Assembly: GCA_026707745.1 (NCBI GenBank) | Contig: JAPOWG010000096.1 | Span: 37,944 to 101,943, forward strand | DNA length: 64,000 nucleotides | Direction: 5' to 3' | Origin: Chloroflexota bacterium | Lineage (GTDB): Bacteria; Chloroflexota; Anaerolineae; Aggregatilineales; Phototrophicaceae | Notes under the pieces: generated by a model | Database searches by the model: none | What the model was told of the DNA's origin: nothing | What the model saw: the letters and a program-made list of their open reading frames with translations, nothing else | Program-made: the position numbers and the translations under genes | Shown here: piece after piece, positions 18,309-27,753 of the stretch | Layout: the number at the start of each line of letters is the position of its first letter | Position numbering within the stretch: the first letter of the stretch is position 1

Positions 18309-18986
18309 TCAATTCGAGACTTGCTCGCCCAGTCGCCGCTCCGTACCCGCCAGCAAACGTTGAACATTGCCGCGATGCCGCAGGAGCAACATAAAGCTAA
18401 GCGCAACCGCATAGACCAGCAGGATCGGTTTCTGGAATTCAGTACCGACCAGGAGGATGAGCCAAACATTGGCGACAGCGAAACCGATCAAGACGCCCAG
18501 CGAGACATAACGCGTGCGGGAGATAATGGCGATGCCGATGGCCGCGGCAACCAGGCTCTGAAAGGGTTGTATCATCATCATGGCCCCGAAGGCGGTCGCC
18601 GCGCCCTTGCCGCCCCGTACGATCAGGCGCAACTTGCCCTCTTTGATCGACGCGGTCAGCACAGTGGCGAAGAGCGACCAATTGTGCCCGACAACGACGC
18701 TGGTCGCGGAGACAGATGTCGCCACGCCGATCTGCTCCGGCAGGATGACATCTCGCGCCAGCCAGACGGCGAAGACACCCTTGGAGATATCAACCAGCCC
18801 GGTGAAGATCGCCCAGCCCTTGCCCACGGCCCGGGCGACATTGGTGCCACCCATATTGCCACTGCCCACCTCGAAGATATTGACATTTCGGGCCTTGCCA
18901 ACGAAATAGGCGGTGGGGAAAGAACCGATCAAATAGCCGGCGACGACGCAGGCGATGACTTGCAGGGCGTTGTCGGCGTTAAACAT
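18309..18986 (-). CDS. plsY: Acyl-phosphate:glycerol-3-phosphate acyltransferase PlsY
   Basis: PlsY makes lysophosphatidic acid from acyl-phosphate and glycerol 3-phosphate, the first step in bacterial phospholipid synthesis. The 225 aa membrane protein has the three signature loops: GSGNMGGTNVARAVG (usual form GSGNxGATN), VVGHNWSLF and RGGKGAATAFG. Several hydrophobic helices flank them. The second loop region includes a short extra segment (TASIKEGKLRLIV) before the GGKG motif, which is slightly unusual. The start ATG is preceded by AGGTAAG. Confidence 0.92.
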   Translation of the reverse strand: MFNADNALQVIACVVAGYLIGSFPTAYFVGKARNVNIFEVGSGNMGGTNVARAVGKGWAIFTGLVDISKGVFAVWLARDVILPEQIGVATSVSATSVVVGHNWSLFATVLTASIKEGKLRLIVRGGKGAATAFGAMMMIQPFQSLVAAAIGIAIISRTRYVSLGVLIGFAVANVWLILLVGTEFQKPILLVYAVALSFMLLLRHRGNVQRLLAGTERRLGEQVSN

Positions 18987-19051
18987 CGCGCTTACCTGAC
19001 AAAACCAAGTTTCATCAATATCTTACGCTAAATGATCGGCAATTGCCAGCA

Positions 19052-20209
19052 CTAGTCCTCGTCGTCAAGTATCTGGCACCCTATCCAAATCGTATTGTAC
19101 AGGGCGTCTTGTCTGTCCCAAATCACACTGAATGCTTGCTCGTCAATCGTGCCACCAACGGTGTATTGGCCGAGCGGAAAGGATTCTCCCACGATCCATT
19201 CAACACGATAGGTCAGTCCGTCATCGGCAGTATGTGTAGCTGTCGAATCCATTGGCCGAGGATCGCCCTCTTCCGGGAAGATGATTTCGACGGCGATCTT
19301 TGAGTGATCCTCACCGGCGATGATGACATTCAGATCTTCTTCATAGTAGTCGCTTGTCACCAGGAAGCAATCGGCGCCCTCGAACTCGTATGTCTCGCCA
19401 TCAATAAGCCGGGCGGGCGATTCGCTGTCTTCTCGCGGACTGCCCTCGAGCTCTTCCGCTGCGCGCAGGCAGGTCAAGGCGATTGTTCGGTATGCCTCCG
19501 ATTCCTCAGTACGGACCCACCAAAAGCGATAACTCTCATCGTCGACATGTACATCAATTGTATACCTGCCATAGGGGAAGCTATCGCCCTCAACCCATTC
19601 GGTGCGCGAGGGCACATCAATGCCAGCCATAGTCAGAGTGTACCTGTGCGTGTGATCCATCTTCAGCGGTTCTTCTTCTTCCGGCAGATAGACATCGATT
19701 GACATATCATCTTGGCGAAAACCACCGTAGGTAACATTGAAATCGTCTTCAAAGCGATCAGTGACCATAATGCTGCAATCAACCTCATCAAGGCTGTGCA
19801 TCTTGTCATTTATGAGCACCGCGTCGAACCAGGGCTCCCTGTCTGATTCTGCAGCGGCCGCTAGCTCGGTATCTACCTCTATATCAGGCGCATCCTCGGC
19901 CTCCTCGGCAGCGTCGGTCACAGCGCTTGCTTCGCTGTCCTCATCCGTTTCCGACGGCGCTCCCAAGACAATAACCCTGTCTTCTTCTGGCAGGCAAAGG
20001 GCGAATAACATGACCAAAAAGTCTCCAAAGCTGCGAACGAAATCGGTATCTTTCATCATGAAGGTTTCTTCGCCATATTCATCATAGAGCCTGTTGACAA
20101 GTTCGCAGTTGTAGTTCATTTCTGTCTCTTCGTCGTAATGCCAGTCTTGGGCAAAACCCGGAGCCAGCAAGACGAGAAACAGTACAATCGCTAGGCCGCA
20201 CCTGGACAT
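19052..20209 (-). CDS. Secreted acidic protein with two tandem homologous domains, unknown function
   Basis: This protein of about 385 aa has a clear signal peptide (CGLAIVLFLVLLAPGFAQ). ATG at 20209 is chosen because AAAGGAAC lies 4-11 bases before it; an ATG at 20224 would include that site as codons. After an Asp/Glu-rich linker come two related domains of about 110 residues. Each begins with D-C-x-x-V-T-[DS] and an acidic F/L-NV motif, continues through a hydrophobic strand ending in PEE, then RxEWxxGxSFPxGxYT, and ends in W-x-R with a Cys. The family is not recognised. It is monocistronic between plsY and a divergent pdxA-like gene. A periplasmic or surface beta-rich protein is likely; no catalytic motif is seen. 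Confidence 0.75.
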   Translation of the reverse strand: MSRCGLAIVLFLVLLAPGFAQDWHYDEETEMNYNCELVNRLYDEYGEETFMMKDTDFVRSFGDFLVMLFALCLPEEDRVIVLGAPSETDEDSEASAVTDAAEEAEDAPDIEVDTELAAAAESDREPWFDAVLINDKMHSLDEVDCSIMVTDRFEDDFNVTYGGFRQDDMSIDVYLPEEEEPLKMDHTHRYTLTMAGIDVPSRTEWVEGDSFPYGRYTIDVHVDDESYRFWWVRTEESEAYRTIALTCLRAAEELEGSPREDSESPARLIDGETYEFEGADCFLVTSDYYEEDLNVIIAGEDHSKIAVEIIFPEEGDPRPMDSTATHTADDGLTYRVEWIVGESFPLGQYTVGGTIDEQAFSVIWDRQDALYNTIWIGCQILDDED

Positions 20210-20446
20210 AACAGTTCCTTTCAACTTCTAGCCATAGGATCACGGCTACTGTATCGATAAGGTTAATTGACCGCAGCAAGTGTCGCAACCCGCTAGCAAT
20301 GCAGCCGTAGGGCAAACGTAGGAGAGAGTTTTTGACCAGGTCGCGCTATTGTTGCCTGTCTCTCGCCTTCATCACTTCGCTAGTAGATTTGTGCAATTGT
20401 CGCTAGGATAGGGGTATCGATCGACATTCATAGTCTGTGACCAAAA

Positions 20447-21436
20447 ATGACGCCCAAGCCTCTCATCTCAATCGTCATGGGCGATCCAGCCGGCATCGGT
20501 CCCGAAATAATCGTCAAGCTGTTGTCTGACGAGAACTGGCATAAGCGCTGCCGGCTCTTCATCATCGGCGACGCCCAAGTCATGCTCGACAACGCCGCCG
20601 CGCTGAAGCTGCCGCTTCGCACCCGCGCGATTGATGATCTCGCGGATGCTGAATTTGCGCGGGGATGCATTGATGTGCTGTCTCCGCCCGGGTTCGAGTT
20701 GGGACCTGTACCATTGCCGCAAGTTAACGCCAAATGCGGAGAAGCAGCCGGGACTTACCTTCAAAACGCCTACGAGCTAGCCACGCAATCGCGCATACAG
20801 GGGGTGGTCATGGCCCCAATGAACAAGGAGTCATTTCGACTGGCGGGTTACAACTATTTCGATGAGCTCGAGTTCCTGGGCGATATCACCGGCAGTCCCG
20901 AACCCTTCATCCTGGGCGCGGCTGGACCAATCTGGGCAGTGGCGGTCACTGAGCATATCGCCTTTAAGGACATCGTGTTTCATATCAAGCGCGAGCGGAT
21001 CCTCCGTTATATCGGACACATGCGGAATGTCTTGGAAAAGCTGGGACACGCCGAGCCAAGGATCGCGGTAGCGGCATTGAATCCGCACGCTGGCGAAGGC
21101 GGCTTATTCGGCAGAGAAGAAATTGACGAGATCGCGCCGGCTGTTCGAGACGCCATGCGCGATGAAATAAATGTCACGGGGCCGGTACCAGCCGATATCG
21201 TCTTCAAGCGGGCCCTTGAGGGTGATTTCGATGGCGTCGTCTGTATGTATCACGATCAGATGAACATCGCGCGTAAGCTCCAGGCGCGTGGCGATATCGC
21301 CACGCTTTGGATGGGACTGCCGGTCATCGGCGCGACAACTGCGCACGGCACCGCCTTTGACATCGCGGGAAAGGGTATCGCCGATCCAGGCAGTTTGCGG
21401 GCGGCGCTGAATCACGTGATCAAGCTAGCGCGATAA
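20447..21436 (+). CDS. pdxA: PdxA-family 4-hydroxythreonine-4-phosphate dehydrogenase-like protein
   Basis: Family members oxidise 4-phospho-hydroxy-L-threonine in pyridoxal phosphate synthesis, or D-threonate/D-erythronate 4-phosphate in the PdxA2 branch. The 329 aa protein has the N-terminal ISIVMGDPAGIGPEI signature, the phosphate and metal region ALNPHAGEGGLFGREE, YHDQMNIARK, and the C-terminal GTAFDIAGKGIAD. No other vitamin B6 gene and no DUF1537 kinase is nearby, so biosynthetic and catabolic roles cannot be separated here; the surrounding sugar-acid genes make PdxA2 possible. The next gene is convergent. Confidence 0.85.
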   Translation: MTPKPLISIVMGDPAGIGPEIIVKLLSDENWHKRCRLFIIGDAQVMLDNAAALKLPLRTRAIDDLADAEFARGCIDVLSPPGFELGPVPLPQVNAKCGEAAGTYLQNAYELATQSRIQGVVMAPMNKESFRLAGYNYFDELEFLGDITGSPEPFILGAAGPIWAVAVTEHIAFKDIVFHIKRERILRYIGHMRNVLEKLGHAEPRIAVAALNPHAGEGGLFGREEIDEIAPAVRDAMRDEINVTGPVPADIVFKRALEGDFDGVVCMYHDQMNIARKLQARGDIATLWMGLPVIGATTAHGTAFDIAGKGIADPGSLRAALNHVIKLAR

Positions 21437-21468
21437 GCCGCGTGTTAGCAGGTTGAATGCGCGAAAAC

Positions 21469-22803
21469 TCAGGGATTGTAACGCTGGATGCCGCCGGCAT
21501 TATCGCGACGGCGCAGGCGCTCCATACGGGGCAGAATGTTTTCCATGATCTCGCTTTTGTCGAGTGTCAAATGCCGGCGCTCCCGCATGATGATCCGCCC
21601 ATCACAAATCACCGTGCGCACATCCCCGGCGCGTGCGTTGTAGACGAGGCTGGCAGTGATGCTGTTAAGCGGCAGATGATGCGTCCCGCTCAAATCGACC
21701 AGGATGATATCAGCTAGCTTGCCCTCGGCTAAATCTCCCAGTTCATCGCCTTGCCCGTAGACGCTGGCGCTTTCTTTGGTAGCGATAGCCAGCGCTTGGG
21801 GGATTGTAAGATTCTCCGCATCCCCGGTACGCTGTTTCTGTCCCATGGCGGTTAGTCGCATGGCCTCCCAGAGATCGAGAGTGTTGTTGCTAACAGCGCC
21901 ATCTGTCCCCAAGCCAATGGATATGCCCATCTTGCGCGCTTCGACCAGATTCGGCAGGCCCATCGCCAGCTTGGCATAGGCCTTGGGGCAATGAGCAATG
22001 CCCGCCGGCTGCGCTAGCTCGGCCAGGGTTTCCAGGTCGGCCGAAGTCGCGCCGACAGCATGCGCCAAAAGGGTCGGCACATTGAAGATGCCACAGTTCT
22101 GCAGGACTGCGATCGGCGTAAGACCGTGTTTTGCCAGGCTGGCTTGTGTTTGTTCGACCGTTTCGGCGACATGAATGTGAATGCCGCAGCCGATCCGCTC
22201 GGCTTGCTGGGCGCTCGCGATCAGAAAGTCATCGTCGCAGGTGTAGGGGGCGTGTGGCGCAAGCATTGTGCGGATGCGCCCACCTGCTTGGTTCTGCCAA
22301 CGGAGCGCAAATGCTGCCGTCTCTTCAATCTGCCGCATGCCGTTGCTGCCGAACATCGCTTGCCCCAAAAGGGCGCGAGTGCCGGCCCGCTCCACAGCGC
22401 GAGCGGCGTAGTCCATATGCCAATAGTGATCGCTGACAGCCGTGATGCCGGCTTCGATCATCTCCAGCAAGCCGAGTTGCATGCCCCAGAAGACATCCTC
22501 GGGTTCGAGGTTGCTTTCCAGATGCCAGATATAGTCGTTGAACCAGCTTTCCAGATTGACGTCCTCGCCCATGCCGCGCCACAAGACCATCGGCACATGG
22601 GCATGCGCATTGATAAAGCCGGGCATCGCCAATTGCCCATCGGCGTCTAGTACGGTCTTGGCATGCGAAGGATCAAGCCCGCCGCTTCGCTGAATGGAGC
22701 TTATGCGATTGCCGGTAACCAAGATATCCTGGCTGTGCAGGATCGAAGCAACTTCGCCCTGAATTTGCAACACATTGACATTGCGTATCAGCAGATCGAC
22801 CAT
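21469..22803 (-). CDS. Amidohydrolase, TrzA/MtaD-like deaminase family
   Basis: This 444 aa metal-dependent amidohydrolase is of the subgroup that includes 5'-methylthioadenosine/S-adenosylhomocysteine deaminase and chlorohydrolases. It contains GFINAHAHVPMVLWRG (metal HxH), HVAETVEQT, a later conserved His in LLAHAVG, and GTDGAVSNNTLDLWEAM with the catalytic Asp. The C-terminal part closes the small beta domain (GKLADIILVDLSG). ATG at 22803 (VDLLIRN start) is preferred; the longer reading from 22860 overlaps the divergent GNAT gene. The substrate (purine nucleoside, guanine or other) is undetermined. Confidence 0.85.
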   Translation of the reverse strand: MVDLLIRNVNVLQIQGEVASILHSQDILVTGNRISSIQRSGGLDPSHAKTVLDADGQLAMPGFINAHAHVPMVLWRGMGEDVNLESWFNDYIWHLESNLEPEDVFWGMQLGLLEMIEAGITAVSDHYWHMDYAARAVERAGTRALLGQAMFGSNGMRQIEETAAFALRWQNQAGGRIRTMLAPHAPYTCDDDFLIASAQQAERIGCGIHIHVAETVEQTQASLAKHGLTPIAVLQNCGIFNVPTLLAHAVGATSADLETLAELAQPAGIAHCPKAYAKLAMGLPNLVEARKMGISIGLGTDGAVSNNTLDLWEAMRLTAMGQKQRTGDAENLTIPQALAIATKESASVYGQGDELGDLAEGKLADIILVDLSGTHHLPLNSITASLVYNARAGDVRTVICDGRIIMRERRHLTLDKSEIMENILPRMERLRRRDNAGGIQRYNP

Positions 22804-22835
22804 CACCCCGCACCCTTGCGCAAACAGCCTCGATT

Positions 22836-23507
22836 GTGGATTATAACAGACGTCCGCCACTCAATTTGCGCAACGCGATACATCAAGTGAAACTGATCCC
22901 CGCCCGCCCAACACCTGATTATGCCGATCATTTTGCTCAACTCGCGCAGATGGCCGGCGACAAAGTCTTCACAGAACTCTTCGGCAGCAGAGCGCATGCC
23001 ACGCTGGAATCCATGTACTTGCAGGCGGACAATCTTAACAGCCATACTCATACCACTTTCTTGCAAGAGGACTCCGCAATCGCCGGCATGCTCCACGCCT
23101 ATTCGGCGACCGCCGCCCGCGACTATGCGCCGCGAACAAACTGGCTCTATTTGAAATATGCCCGGCTGCAAATCTTCCGCTTTCTGGCCGCCACCATCCT
23201 GTTGCGAGACATCCTGGGCTTTATCGGCGAGAACCTGCTGGAAGGGGATTTTTACATTGCCTTTCTCGCTGTCTATCCACAATGCCGCGGCCGCGGGCAC
23301 AGCAAGACCCTGCTCAATCATGCCAGTCATCTTGCCCGGCAAGCGGGCTGCTCGCGTCTGGCGCTTGACGTCGACGAACACAACACGATAGCGCGCGCGG
23401 CCTATCAACAAGCGGGATTCGAACTAGTCAGCGCGTCAAAGGATATCCATGTTGAAAATGAACGCTGGCGCGTCCTGCGCCTGGCAAAGCCAGTAGGGCG
23501 AAGCTAG
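22836..23507 (+). CDS. GNAT family N-acetyltransferase
   Basis: This 223 aa acetyltransferase has the acetyl-CoA loop FLAVYPQCRGRGHSKTLLNHA (R/Q-x-x-G-x-G/A type) near residues 145-165 and the C-terminal NTIARAAYQQAGFE strand-helix typical of GNATs. The N-terminal half is longer than in minimal GNATs and carries a second helical segment (LYLKYARLQIFRFLAATILL). The substrate is unknown. The start is GTG at 22836, very close to the divergent amidohydrolase gene (32 bases), so promoters must overlap. It ends overlapping the convergent membrane-protein gene by 4 bases. Confidence 0.82.
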   Translation: MDYNRRPPLNLRNAIHQVKLIPARPTPDYADHFAQLAQMAGDKVFTELFGSRAHATLESMYLQADNLNSHTHTTFLQEDSAIAGMLHAYSATAARDYAPRTNWLYLKYARLQIFRFLAATILLRDILGFIGENLLEGDFYIAFLAVYPQCRGRGHSKTLLNHASHLARQAGCSRLALDVDEHNTIARAAYQQAGFELVSASKDIHVENERWRVLRLAKPVGRS

Positions 23508-25282
23508 CGATAGCCGTTTGGATCAAGCGAGGTGAAATAGTCCCGCACCACGTCGCGCAAACCCAGCGGCACATAGTCGCTTTCCAAGGCGCGATTCGCC
23601 GAATTCTGATACTCGCTAAAGACAGTGTCGTAGCTCACGCGCGATTCGCCGAGCGGATTATCGTCAAAGTCGCCTTCGTTGAGCGTCTGATCGCCGGCGT
23701 CGCTGCGGAGGCGGATTTCGTCAGCGCCACCGCCGCTGATGCCGCTTGGGCTGTAGATCGCTTCGTATTGTATTTCGCCCGTGCCTCTGGTGCGATTGTC
23801 GGTATCCGCGCCCTGGTCTTCCCCAGCGGCGCCTGCCAGGCTGAGGTTGCTCGGTTCGCCTTCGCCGGCGCCGGCCCCGGCCGATCGGCTGTCGCGGCTC
23901 ACGCTCGTGTTCTCTACCGAACCAGGACGGTTCCGATCCGACTGCTGTTCACCTTGATTGGCGCGCTGCTGGGCGGAATCCGACTGTTGGCTGCTTTCCT
24001 GGCCCGCCTGCTGTTGGCCCGATTCAGACAATTCGGATTGGCCCTGCCGCGGGTCGGTCATCTCTTGTTGTTCCGCCTGTTGACGTCCGATTCCATCGGC
24101 GGCCTCCTGCGCCCGCTCGCCTTGTTCCTGCAACATGTTTTGGGCGTTTTGGCTTCTCTCCTGCTGCTGCTGCTCTTGCGATAGCTCTTGTTGCGCCTGT
24201 TCGAGGTACTCCTGCAAGTCTTCGCTTGCGCCCTCTTCCAGCGCTTCCGCCATCTCACTCAAGCGCTGCGACAATTCAGGATTTGTCTCTGCCAATTCAG
24301 CCGCGGCTTCTTGCAGGGCTTCCGCCAGCGCCTGCGTCTCTTCCGAACTCATTTGCCCCGCCTGTTGCGCCATTTCCTCAAGCGCATTTGACAAATCGTC
24401 AAGACCCGAGGATGGCTGCCCCTGTTCGTTTTCAACAGATTCGTTGTCGGACGCCGGGAAGAAATCTTTCAAGGCTTCGGCCGCCGCTTCCAGCGCGGAT
24501 TGGTCCAGATCAATCGTGTCTTCAAGTTGGTTTTCGATCTTTTCGATCTCCGCCTGCAGTTGACTCATTGCGGCGAAGGCCTCTTCTTCACTGATATCTT
24601 CTTCTTCCAGGCGTTCAAGAGCAACTTCAAGCGCATCAAGCAACTCGCGCCGGTCGATATCGCCCAGATCGGTATCTTTGGCAATCGTCTCGATGATCTC
24701 GCGTACTTCTTCAACCGGCTCCTCTAAAGTGACTGAAGGCGCTGCGACGACCGGATACTGCCCGGTGAATAGAGGCAGTGCAATCACCAAGAACACCGCC
24801 AGAAACAATAAGCACATTAGAGCCAACTCGCGTGGTCGAAAGTCCAGCGGAATCGAGTCTCGCGCGTTGATTTGCCGGGCATGGACCAGGGCATCCGCAA
24901 TTTGTCTCGATTCAATCTCCGGGTGAGTTCTTAAGCGACCGGACATCAACTCCATAGCTGTGGATATGCGTTCTTGCAAACCAAATTCGATATCGAAATA
25001 GCGCGCGCGTTCCTGTGGACTGCGGGGGAAAATCGCCGTTTTGACCAGGTTCAGAAGAAAACTGCCAGCAAAAAGCGCGGCGGAAAGCACTGCGAGTTGT
25101 TCGGCGCGCAAGCGAAAGTACAGATAACCAGCAACGCCAAACACGAGACTGACAATAGCCGCTACGATCAAAGAGCGAGGCACCGTCTTTGAAAGGAGCC
25201 TCAACTCGTAGCGGTTTTCCCAGCGCGCCAGGATCAGATCGAGTTCAGCGGCTTTGTTCTTATGCGGTGACAGGAAGGCCAT
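23504..25282 (-). CDS. Large membrane protein with Gln-rich coiled-coil region (DUF4175-like architecture)
   Basis: This protein of about 592 aa has two transmembrane segments near the N-terminus (SLIVAAIVSLVFGVAGYLYF, then LAVLSAALFAGSFLLN) and a third near residue 170-190 (LALMCLLFLAVFLVIALPL). A long acidic helical region, a very Gln/Glu/Ser-rich stretch (residues about 310-460) and a C-terminal segment ending VPLGLRDVVRDYFTSLDP follow. This layout recalls uncharacterised DUF4175-like proteins that accompany MoxR/DUF58 genes, but those partners are not adjacent here. The low-complexity region is probably extracytoplasmic. ATG at 25282 has GGAT upstream; an ATG at 25306 is possible. Confidence 0.7.
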   Translation of the reverse strand: MAFLSPHKNKAAELDLILARWENRYELRLLSKTVPRSLIVAAIVSLVFGVAGYLYFRLRAEQLAVLSAALFAGSFLLNLVKTAIFPRSPQERARYFDIEFGLQERISTAMELMSGRLRTHPEIESRQIADALVHARQINARDSIPLDFRPRELALMCLLFLAVFLVIALPLFTGQYPVVAAPSVTLEEPVEEVREIIETIAKDTDLGDIDRRELLDALEVALERLEEEDISEEEAFAAMSQLQAEIEKIENQLEDTIDLDQSALEAAAEALKDFFPASDNESVENEQGQPSSGLDDLSNALEEMAQQAGQMSSEETQALAEALQEAAAELAETNPELSQRLSEMAEALEEGASEDLQEYLEQAQQELSQEQQQQERSQNAQNMLQEQGERAQEAADGIGRQQAEQQEMTDPRQGQSELSESGQQQAGQESSQQSDSAQQRANQGEQQSDRNRPGSVENTSVSRDSRSAGAGAGEGEPSNLSLAGAAGEDQGADTDNRTRGTGEIQYEAIYSPSGISGGGADEIRLRSDAGDQTLNEGDFDDNPLGESRVSYDTVFSEYQNSANRALESDYVPLGLRDVVRDYFTSLDPNGYR

Positions 25283-25420
25283 GATGGATCCGTTACTGAT
25301 GTGCATTGCCGGTTCTCAGTGTATCAGGGTCAGGAATGGAATTCCAGCTTACGCGCAGTTAAGCTTGCGCAAATGAAAACTGACAGTTATGTTGGCTGCA
25401 GTGCCCGACGGAGGTAGCGC

Positions 25421-26386
25421 ATGCCCAATTGCTATGTTGTGACCGGCGCCGCCGGTTTCATCGGCTCGCATATTGCCGAGCGCCTGTTGCGCGATGGCCA
25501 AGGGGTACGCGTCGTCGACAACTTGTTGACCGGCAAGCAGGCGCACCTCGACTATTTGAAGTCCCTGGGCGGCGACTTATCGATCACCATCGGCAGCATC
25601 ACAGACCTTGATGCGCTGAACAAACTGTTCCGTGGTGTAGACTATGTGATCCACCAAGCGGCATTACCATCGGTACCGCGCAGCGTCGCCGATCCGCTGG
25701 AAACGAACGCGCACTGCGTCGACGGAACGCTCAAGGTCCTGATCGCCGCCCGAGACGCAAATGTCAAGCGTGTGGTCTATGCCGCTTCCTCGTCCGCATA
25801 CGGCGATCAACCGGGCGTGTCAAAAAACGAGAGGATGTCCCCAGCGCCGATCTCTCCCTACGGGGCCGCCAAACTAACCGGCGAATTATATGCAAAGGCC
25901 TTTTATCACAGTTACGGCTTGGAAACGGTTTCTCTGAGATTCTTCAATGTCTTTGGTCCTCGTCAAAACCCTGATTCCACTTACGCGGCGGCCATCCCCA
26001 AGTTCATCAAGCTGATGCTGAATGGCGAACGACCACCGGTATATGGGGACGGGACACAGAGCCGGGATTTCACTTACATCGACAATGTCGTGCACGGGGT
26101 TCTACTGGCGTGCGCGGCAATTGATGTGGGGGGCGAAGTCATCAATCTGGCAAGCGGCGGGCGGGTACTTATCAATGATCTGGTCGACAAGCTGAACGCC
26201 CAATTAGCTACCGAATTGCCCCCCGCCTATGTACCGGAACGGCCCGGTGATATCAGCCACTCGCGCGCCGATATCAGTAAAGCGGGCGCCCTGTTGGCTT
26301 ATGAGCCCCTCGTCGGATTCGACGAGGGGCTGCGCCGAACGGTTGAGTGGTTCCGGGAGCAATACAGGCGTTCCGGCACAAGGTAG
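25421..26386 (+). CDS. UDP-hexose 4-epimerase-like extended SDR
   Basis: This 321 aa protein is an extended short-chain dehydrogenase close to UDP-glucose / UDP-N-acetylglucosamine 4-epimerases (GalE/WbpP type). The NAD loop is VTGAAGFIGSH (7-17), followed by the VVDNLLTG pocket and ASSSAYGD, catalytic Tyr147 and Lys151 in SPYGAAK, and FNVFGPRQNP and GDGTQSRDFTYID substrate-binding motifs. A strong GGAGG precedes the ATG. It feeds surface-polysaccharide sugars by inference, in line with the adjacent SGNH membrane hydrolases. Its last 43 codons have a near-copy at 27810-27938, showing that a duplication broke inside this gene. Confidence 0.9.
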   Translation: MPNCYVVTGAAGFIGSHIAERLLRDGQGVRVVDNLLTGKQAHLDYLKSLGGDLSITIGSITDLDALNKLFRGVDYVIHQAALPSVPRSVADPLETNAHCVDGTLKVLIAARDANVKRVVYAASSSAYGDQPGVSKNERMSPAPISPYGAAKLTGELYAKAFYHSYGLETVSLRFFNVFGPRQNPDSTYAAAIPKFIKLMLNGERPPVYGDGTQSRDFTYIDNVVHGVLLACAAIDVGGEVINLASGGRVLINDLVDKLNAQLATELPPAYVPERPGDISHSRADISKAGALLAYEPLVGFDEGLRRTVEWFREQYRRSGTR

Positions 26387-26403
26387 GCGGATCGCCGCTT
26401 GCA

Positions 26404-27753
26404 TCACGGCGTCTCGCTATACTCGCATTCGGCGAAATTCCCGCTGGCGAAAAATGAATCAAGACAGGCGCTCAGTAGCGCGCCGATTTTCTGATGGCCG
26501 GCGTTGTTCCAGTGCGCGTCAAATTCTGGGACATAATCGTCTAAGACAAGTTCGCCAATCGGATTGATATAAGGTATTTTGAGTTCCCGCATCAGTTCCA
26601 CGGCAGTTAGGTAGCGCGCGCTCACTGTTTCCATATCTTCCATGCTCGGGATCAACAGAACGAGCAGCTCGGAACCGAACTCAGCCGATTCGTCGCGCAA
26701 TTTGCTCAGAAAATCGCGCGTGATTGATACTTTTCGGTTAAAGCGCGCGTCCTCGGTGATGATAGCGCCCAGCGCATCCCCGAAGCGGAGCACGAGCCCC
26801 CCAAAACGCGTCAACCCGAAAAGGCGCTTTATTTCGTTCGCTGGCGGATCAACGTCCAGCCCGCGATAATATAGAACGGACTGAAGGTCCAGCTTTATCA
26901 CATTACCCCAGACGTCTACCCAGTATTGCCTAATCATAATATGCGCGTTTGTCTCCAAATTCCGAATTACGACGTAATTGTCGATAGGCGTAAGATTGTC
27001 GTCATAGTCGTTCATTACAAAGCCAAGTACGGTGATTTGCGGTCGGAGCGACGGGGCATGCGCGCGGAACGACGCCAATGCCTGATTGGTCCCTGTGCCG
27101 CCCATGCCAGTGTTCCAGACGTCGCTGTCAGAATAACTCGCTTCAATGGTTTCGACATAGGATTTACCGATATCGGCACTATAGCCAGCGGTAAACGAAT
27201 CTCCCAAGATCAAAATTCGCTTTCTTTCATCGCTGCCCTCAAGCACAACGAAGTCACCGGAGTCTTGATATCCTTGTCTATTGACAAGGCAGCGTCGCCC
27301 GGCGAACTCGGAAAACTCACGTCTGTCGCAGGCTTTGACCACTTCATCATGAACAAAGCGACAGCCATCCTCGTCGCAGCGCCACCAAGGGACAGGCTCA
27401 ATCCATTTCTTTGGAATCTCCGCCGGGTAGTATGTCCCGATACCCAAAGCGACAAGAACGAATTCGAGAACGACAAGTGTGAAAAGCGTGATAAGAAAAA
27501 CTTTCAGCAAATTCTGTTTTATGACATGGAACAAGCGCCGACGTACATTTGCGCGAAACATTGCAAGCGAGAACAACGATAGCGCCAGCCCGGCAAGAAC
27601 GAGCATGAGTTGAGACAAGCTGAAACCAGGTTCAGCGTAGGGAAGGAGAAAGTCAAGCGCAATGCCAAAAACTACGATTGCGAGCCCCAAGCCTGCAAAT
27701 AGAGCGCATGCGGCCTTTATGAGCGCGGTTGATCGTGATGATTTGGCTGGCAC
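26404..27753 (-). CDS. Membrane-anchored SGNH-hydrolase-family protein, paralogue 1
   Basis: This 449 aa protein has three N-terminal transmembrane helices (about residues 10-38, 46-66 and 84-106) followed by a large extracytoplasmic domain. The SGNH fold is indicated by ILGDSFTAG with candidate nucleophile Ser187, a GGTGTN oxyanion block, VMNDYDDN, and a late DAHWNNAGHQKIG (residues 412-424) holding Asp and His. Four Cys cluster at 126-155. Such proteins act as esterases or O-acetyl transferases on sugars, often in envelope polysaccharides; the substrate is unknown. The start is GTG with AAAGGA upstream. Two paralogues follow upstream in the same direction. Confidence 0.78.
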   Translation of the reverse strand: MPAKSSRSTALIKAACALFAGLGLAIVVFGIALDFLLPYAEPGFSLSQLMLVLAGLALSLFSLAMFRANVRRRLFHVIKQNLLKVFLITLFTLVVLEFVLVALGIGTYYPAEIPKKWIEPVPWWRCDEDGCRFVHDEVVKACDRREFSEFAGRRCLVNRQGYQDSGDFVVLEGSDERKRILILGDSFTAGYSADIGKSYVETIEASYSDSDVWNTGMGGTGTNQALASFRAHAPSLRPQITVLGFVMNDYDDNLTPIDNYVVIRNLETNAHIMIRQYWVDVWGNVIKLDLQSVLYYRGLDVDPPANEIKRLFGLTRFGGLVLRFGDALGAIITEDARFNRKVSITRDFLSKLRDESAEFGSELLVLLIPSMEDMETVSARYLTAVELMRELKIPYINPIGELVLDDYVPEFDAHWNNAGHQKIGALLSACLDSFFASGNFAECEYSETP

